7,930 bases of DNA from CAYLSO01 sp964386525 (lineage in GTDB: Bacteria > Eisenbacteria > RBG-16-71-46 > DASYSL01): assembly GCA_964386525.1 (NCBI GenBank), contig CAYLSO010000291.1:1-7930 (forward strand), read 5' to 3'. Under the pieces are notes generated by a model. That model did not search any database and had not been told where the DNA came from. It saw only the letters and a program-made list of their open reading frames with translations. The translations under genes and the position numbers were made by a program. This document shows positions 6,036 to 7,930 of the stretch, piece by piece. Positions within the stretch are counted from its first letter, which is position 1. Each line of letters begins with the position of its first letter.

Positions 6036-7375
6036 TACTTCAACACCGTCACCCGCGCCACCCGTATGTTCGTGCCCTGCTGCAGTCGCACCAGGTAGAG
6101 CCCGGGCGCCAGACGACGGCCCTCGCCCAGGTCCAGCACGTGCCGGCCCGCGCCCAGCGGGCCTACCTCGCGCCCCGCGACCCGCCGCCCCCTCACGTCC
6201 AGCAGGTCGACCCGCGCCGGCGCCGGGCTCGGCAGCGTGAAGTGCACGGTCAGCGCGCCGCCCCGCGTGGGATTCGGACGCACGGGATCGAGCGCGAACC
6301 CGAGGTCGGCCTCGCCCGGGACGTCGGTGGTGCCGCCGCTCATCTTGGTCGCCACATCCAGCTCCGTGGTCCCCGGGCTGACCGTGGACCAGATGCTCGT
6401 CCACACCATCACGGTCTTCCCGGCATCGAGGACTCCGCGGGCCGTGCCCCCTCCCGCCAGCGTGACGACACCCTCGGGCGAGATGCTGAAGGTGCCGCTG
6501 ATCGGGCCACCGCCGCCGTTGCTCTCCAGGGTCGAGCCGGTGAAGCTGCCGTCTGCGGCGACCGTGAAGTGGCCGCGACTCCACCAGGGCGCGCCGGGTC
6601 CGGTCGCCAGGCCGTTGATCTCCCACCTGCCGACGAGATCCGCGAGGCTGTACGTCCCCGCCACCTTCACGCCCACGCCCAGGTCGGTCGTCCCGGGACT
6701 GCCGCCCGCCCAGGTGCTGGTCATCACCAGGACGGACCGGCCGGCATCCATGGCCCCACGGGCGGTGCTCGATGCCGCCATCGTGACGATCCCGTCCGGG
6801 GTGATGCTGAACGTGCTGGCTTGCGGGTCCGGCTCACCCTGGTTGTCGATCAGCGTGCCCGAGAAGCTGCCATTCGCCGCGACCGTGAGGCGACCCCGCG
6901 TCCACCAGGGGGCGCCCGGGCCGGAGGCGATGGAGTTGAGCTCCCAGGCACCGCGCAGGTCCGAGAGACCGTACGTCCCGGCCATCTTGAGGGCCACCTT
7001 CAGCTCGGTCGTCCCCGGGCTGCCGCTCGACCACGTATCCGTCACCACCAAGACCGTCTTGTCGGCATCCAGGACGCCGAGAAACGTGTTCGACCCCGCG
7101 AGCGTGACGATTCCCGTGGGCCACAGGGTGAACAAGCCCTGGAACGTGTCCGCGCCACCTTCGCTGTCGGTCGTGAGGGCGGTGAAGCTCCCGTCGGCCG
7201 CGACCGTGGCGCGGGCCCGCTCCCACCAGGGTGCGCCGGGGCCCGAAGCGAGGCCGTTGGACTCCCATATTCCCTGGAGATCGGTCTGCTGGTACGCGGC
7301 GGCAGGGTGCGGCAGCAGGAGCGCGAGGCACAGGAGCCCCGCGCAGACGAAGAAGAACGAGCGAGCGCGGTTCAT
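6035..7375 (-). CDS. Exported protein with three tandem ~107-residue repeats and C-terminal sorting domain
   Basis: This gene encodes 446 residues. ATG 7373-7375 is chosen because GGAGGT precedes it by about 6 bases and the product then starts MNRARSFFFVCAG, a signal peptide ending PAAA (about residue 27); a start 16 codons upstream spoils both. Three repeats follow at residues 31-137, 138-244 and 245-347. Each has the pattern DLxGxWExNxxAxGPGAPWW, TVAAxGSFxG, a central xPxGxVTxA, GxxDAxxxVLVxTxTW, SPGTTxLxVxxKMxGTY. The even strand-like spacing and the Gly/Trp/Asp signature suggest small beta-barrels or propeller-like blades that bind a ligand, but I do not recognise the family. Residues about 352-446 (PNPTRGG, VDLLDVRGRRV, LAPGLYLVRLQQG, VTVLK) are a FlgD-like / type IX sorting domain. 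The protein should therefore be secreted or displayed on the surface. No enzyme motif is visible. A broken paralogue with the same leader follows directly. Confidence 0.88.
   Translation of the reverse strand: MNRARSFFFVCAGLLCLALLLPHPAAAYQQTDLQGIWESNGLASGPGAPWWERARATVAADGSFTALTTDSEGGADTFQGLFTLWPTGIVTLAGSNTFLGVLDADKTVLVVTDTWSSGSPGTTELKVALKMAGTYGLSDLRGAWELNSIASGPGAPWWTRGRLTVAANGSFSGTLIDNQGEPDPQASTFSITPDGIVTMAASSTARGAMDAGRSVLVMTSTWAGGSPGTTDLGVGVKVAGTYSLADLVGRWEINGLATGPGAPWWSRGHFTVAADGSFTGSTLESNGGGGPISGTFSISPEGVVTLAGGGTARGVLDAGKTVMVWTSIWSTVSPGTTELDVATKMSGGTTDVPGEADLGFALDPVRPNPTRGGALTVHFTLPSPAPARVDLLDVRGRRVAGREVGPLGAGRHVLDLGEGRRLAPGLYLVRLQQGTNIRVARVTVLK
6335..7285 (-). repeat. Three in-frame tandem repeats of 321 bp within the coding sequence
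   Basis: Units occupy 6965-7285, 6644-6964 and 6335-6643; the first two are exactly 107 codons, the last about 103. Protein blocks such as GPGAPWW and SPGTT are shared by all three, and the DNA is similar enough there (for example CACCAGGGCGCGCC-type blocks) that unequal crossing-over could change unit number. The units have diverged elsewhere, so the amplification is not recent. Confidence 0.85.
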
Positions 7376-7390
7376 GTGCGACCTCCGAGG

Positions 7391-7499
7391 CGTGAGCGCC
7401 GCCGGCAGAAACGGCGGGTGCAACTGGTCCTGGGGTCTGCGTCGTGGAACCCATGGCCCCGCGTTCTGGCCGCGCGGTTCCGGTCTTCTTGGCTCGCGT
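7391..7499 (-). promoter_or_regulatory. Leader element, copy B (upstream of the intact triple-repeat gene)
   Basis: This is the partner of 5927-6035. It lies directly upstream of the Shine-Dalgarno sequence. A 6-bp GC stem (7399-7404 with 7412-7417, loop of 7) sits about 10 bases before the Shine-Dalgarno and matches in position the 7-bp stem of copy A, although stem and loop bases partly differ. Similarity between copies stops abruptly at 7499/6035, which marks one boundary of the duplicated unit. TTGACG (complement of 7497-7502) overlaps that edge, but there is no convincing -10 match and it is not kept in copy A. It could be a promoter, a structured 5' UTR, or both. Confidence 0.5.
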
Positions 7500-7848
7500 C
7501 AAGCGGACGGATGAAGTCTCCTTGTGCGCGCCTGCGAGCGTAGTCCCCTCCCGGTTGCCGGGCAATGGCCTTCTCGCCCGCTCGGACCCGCCGCATCGCC
7601 CCCGACGCCCCTCGTCGTCCCGAGCGACCCCCGAAATCGTCCATCCTGCGCAACGGACGCCACCGCACTGGAGTGCCCGCCTTCGTGAGACGCGCGATGT
7701 CTGCAAGTGCCTGCAGTCCCCGGAGGAAACTCGGCCCCGGGCTTCATCCCCCGCGTCGGGATGAACGCGCGCCGCCTCCGGGTCGCTGTGGCATGGAGGT
7801 CGAGCACCGGGCCGGAGCCGCGGCGGGCTCCCGGCGCGTGCGCACCCC
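7500..7848. other. Noncoding gap, nothing recognised
   Basis: This stretch lies between the leader of the triple-repeat gene and the second dispersed repeat. Open frames cross it on both strands, but none has a ribosome binding site, a recognisable protein or a clear codon pattern. I see no RNA gene or convincing promoter in it. Confidence 0.5.
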
Positions 7849-7930
7849 GGGTGACGATTGGGTGACACACCAGAGTCCGCTCCCGTCCTCTTCTGTCCTC
7901 TCCTGTCCGGATCAAGCGAAGGGCCCCCGC
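7849..7930. repeat. Dispersed intergenic repeat, copy 2 (three 10-mer units)
   Basis: This 82-bp copy of the element at 1006-1077 is in the same orientation and may continue beyond the window. The 18-bp head and 25-bp tail are identical to copy 1. The central pyrimidine tract has three 10-mers (7876-7885, 7886-7895, 7896-7905) instead of two, and one base differs just after the head (ACACCAGAG versus GCACCAGAG). Confidence 0.8.

Noticed and set aside
5844..6626. 260-residue minus-strand frame through the leader into the paralogue stump
   Set aside because: Upstream it is a shadow of the triple-repeat gene; only the last part reflects the duplicated leader and signal peptide, and the leader aligns as DNA without being in phase with the intact gene copy.
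6140..7543. Very long + strand open frames (467 and 425 residues) opposite the triple-repeat gene
   Set aside because: Mirror frames of a GC-rich repetitive gene: no ribosome binding site, Pro/Arg/Ala-rich sequence, no recognisable domains, whereas the minus strand has a signal peptide, repeats and sorting domain.
1..7930. CRISPR array, tRNA, rRNA or toxin-antitoxin pair
   Set aside because: No regularly spaced short repeats with unique spacers, no tRNA cloverleaf or rRNA signature and no paired small genes were seen on either strand.

Overview
The window looks like a chromosomal stretch of a GC-rich, Gram-negative bacterium of the Fibrobacteres-Chlorobi-Bacteroidetes (FCB) side of the tree. 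A candidate phylum such as Eisenbacteria, Krumholzibacteria or Latescibacteria is my best guess. The grounds are strong G/C preference at third codon positions, two secreted proteins ending in a FlgD-like / type IX-style C-terminal sorting domain (PNPFN...GR.V...G.Y...VLLK and PNPTRG...G.Y...VTVLK), and a high density of signal-peptide proteins of unknown function. The taxonomic call is inference from protein style only.

Layout from left to right. (1) 2-826, +: the 3' part of a secreted protein with a carbohydrate-binding-like beta-sandwich and a C-terminal sorting domain. (2) 827-1191: noncoding, holding the first copy of a dispersed repeat (1006-1077) whose second copy closes the window (7849-7930). 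(3) 1192-2084, -: a MarC-like membrane protein without a visible start codon, joined to a truncated Ser/Thr kinase N-terminus whose catalytic lysine is Glu. (4) 2085-2456: divergent intergenic region with a decayed reading frame and a plausible promoter. (5) 2457-3590, +: an exported cyclophilin-type peptidyl-prolyl isomerase with an extra C-terminal beta domain. (6) 3665-3698: a strong hairpin between convergent genes. (7) 3808-4545, -: an exported Cys-rich protein of unknown function. (8) 4855-5827, -: a decayed IS481-family element. (9) 5875-6035, -: the leader and first codons of a broken paralogue. (10) 6035-7375, -: an exported protein with three tandem ~107-residue repeats and a C-terminal sorting domain, preceded by the same leader. 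(11) 7500-7848: noncoding.

The genes do not form one operon: strands alternate and gaps are large. What they share is export. Four of the five readable genes encode envelope or secreted proteins, with the caveat that gene 1 lacks its N-terminus here. The region also looks plastic, with one IS relic, a tandem gene duplication broken by or next to that relic, a kinase/MarC junction and a dispersed repeat. I see no defence system, CRISPR, tRNA, rRNA, biosynthetic cluster or phage genes.

The most distinctive observation is the tandem duplication of a complete unit (a ~110-bp leader, ribosome binding site and signal-peptide start) at 7343-7499 and 5875-6035. The leader is about 79% identical without gaps, and both copies can fold a stem-loop just upstream of the Shine-Dalgarno sequence using partly different bases. 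It is a candidate structured 5' UTR element. No complete new system can be claimed from this window.
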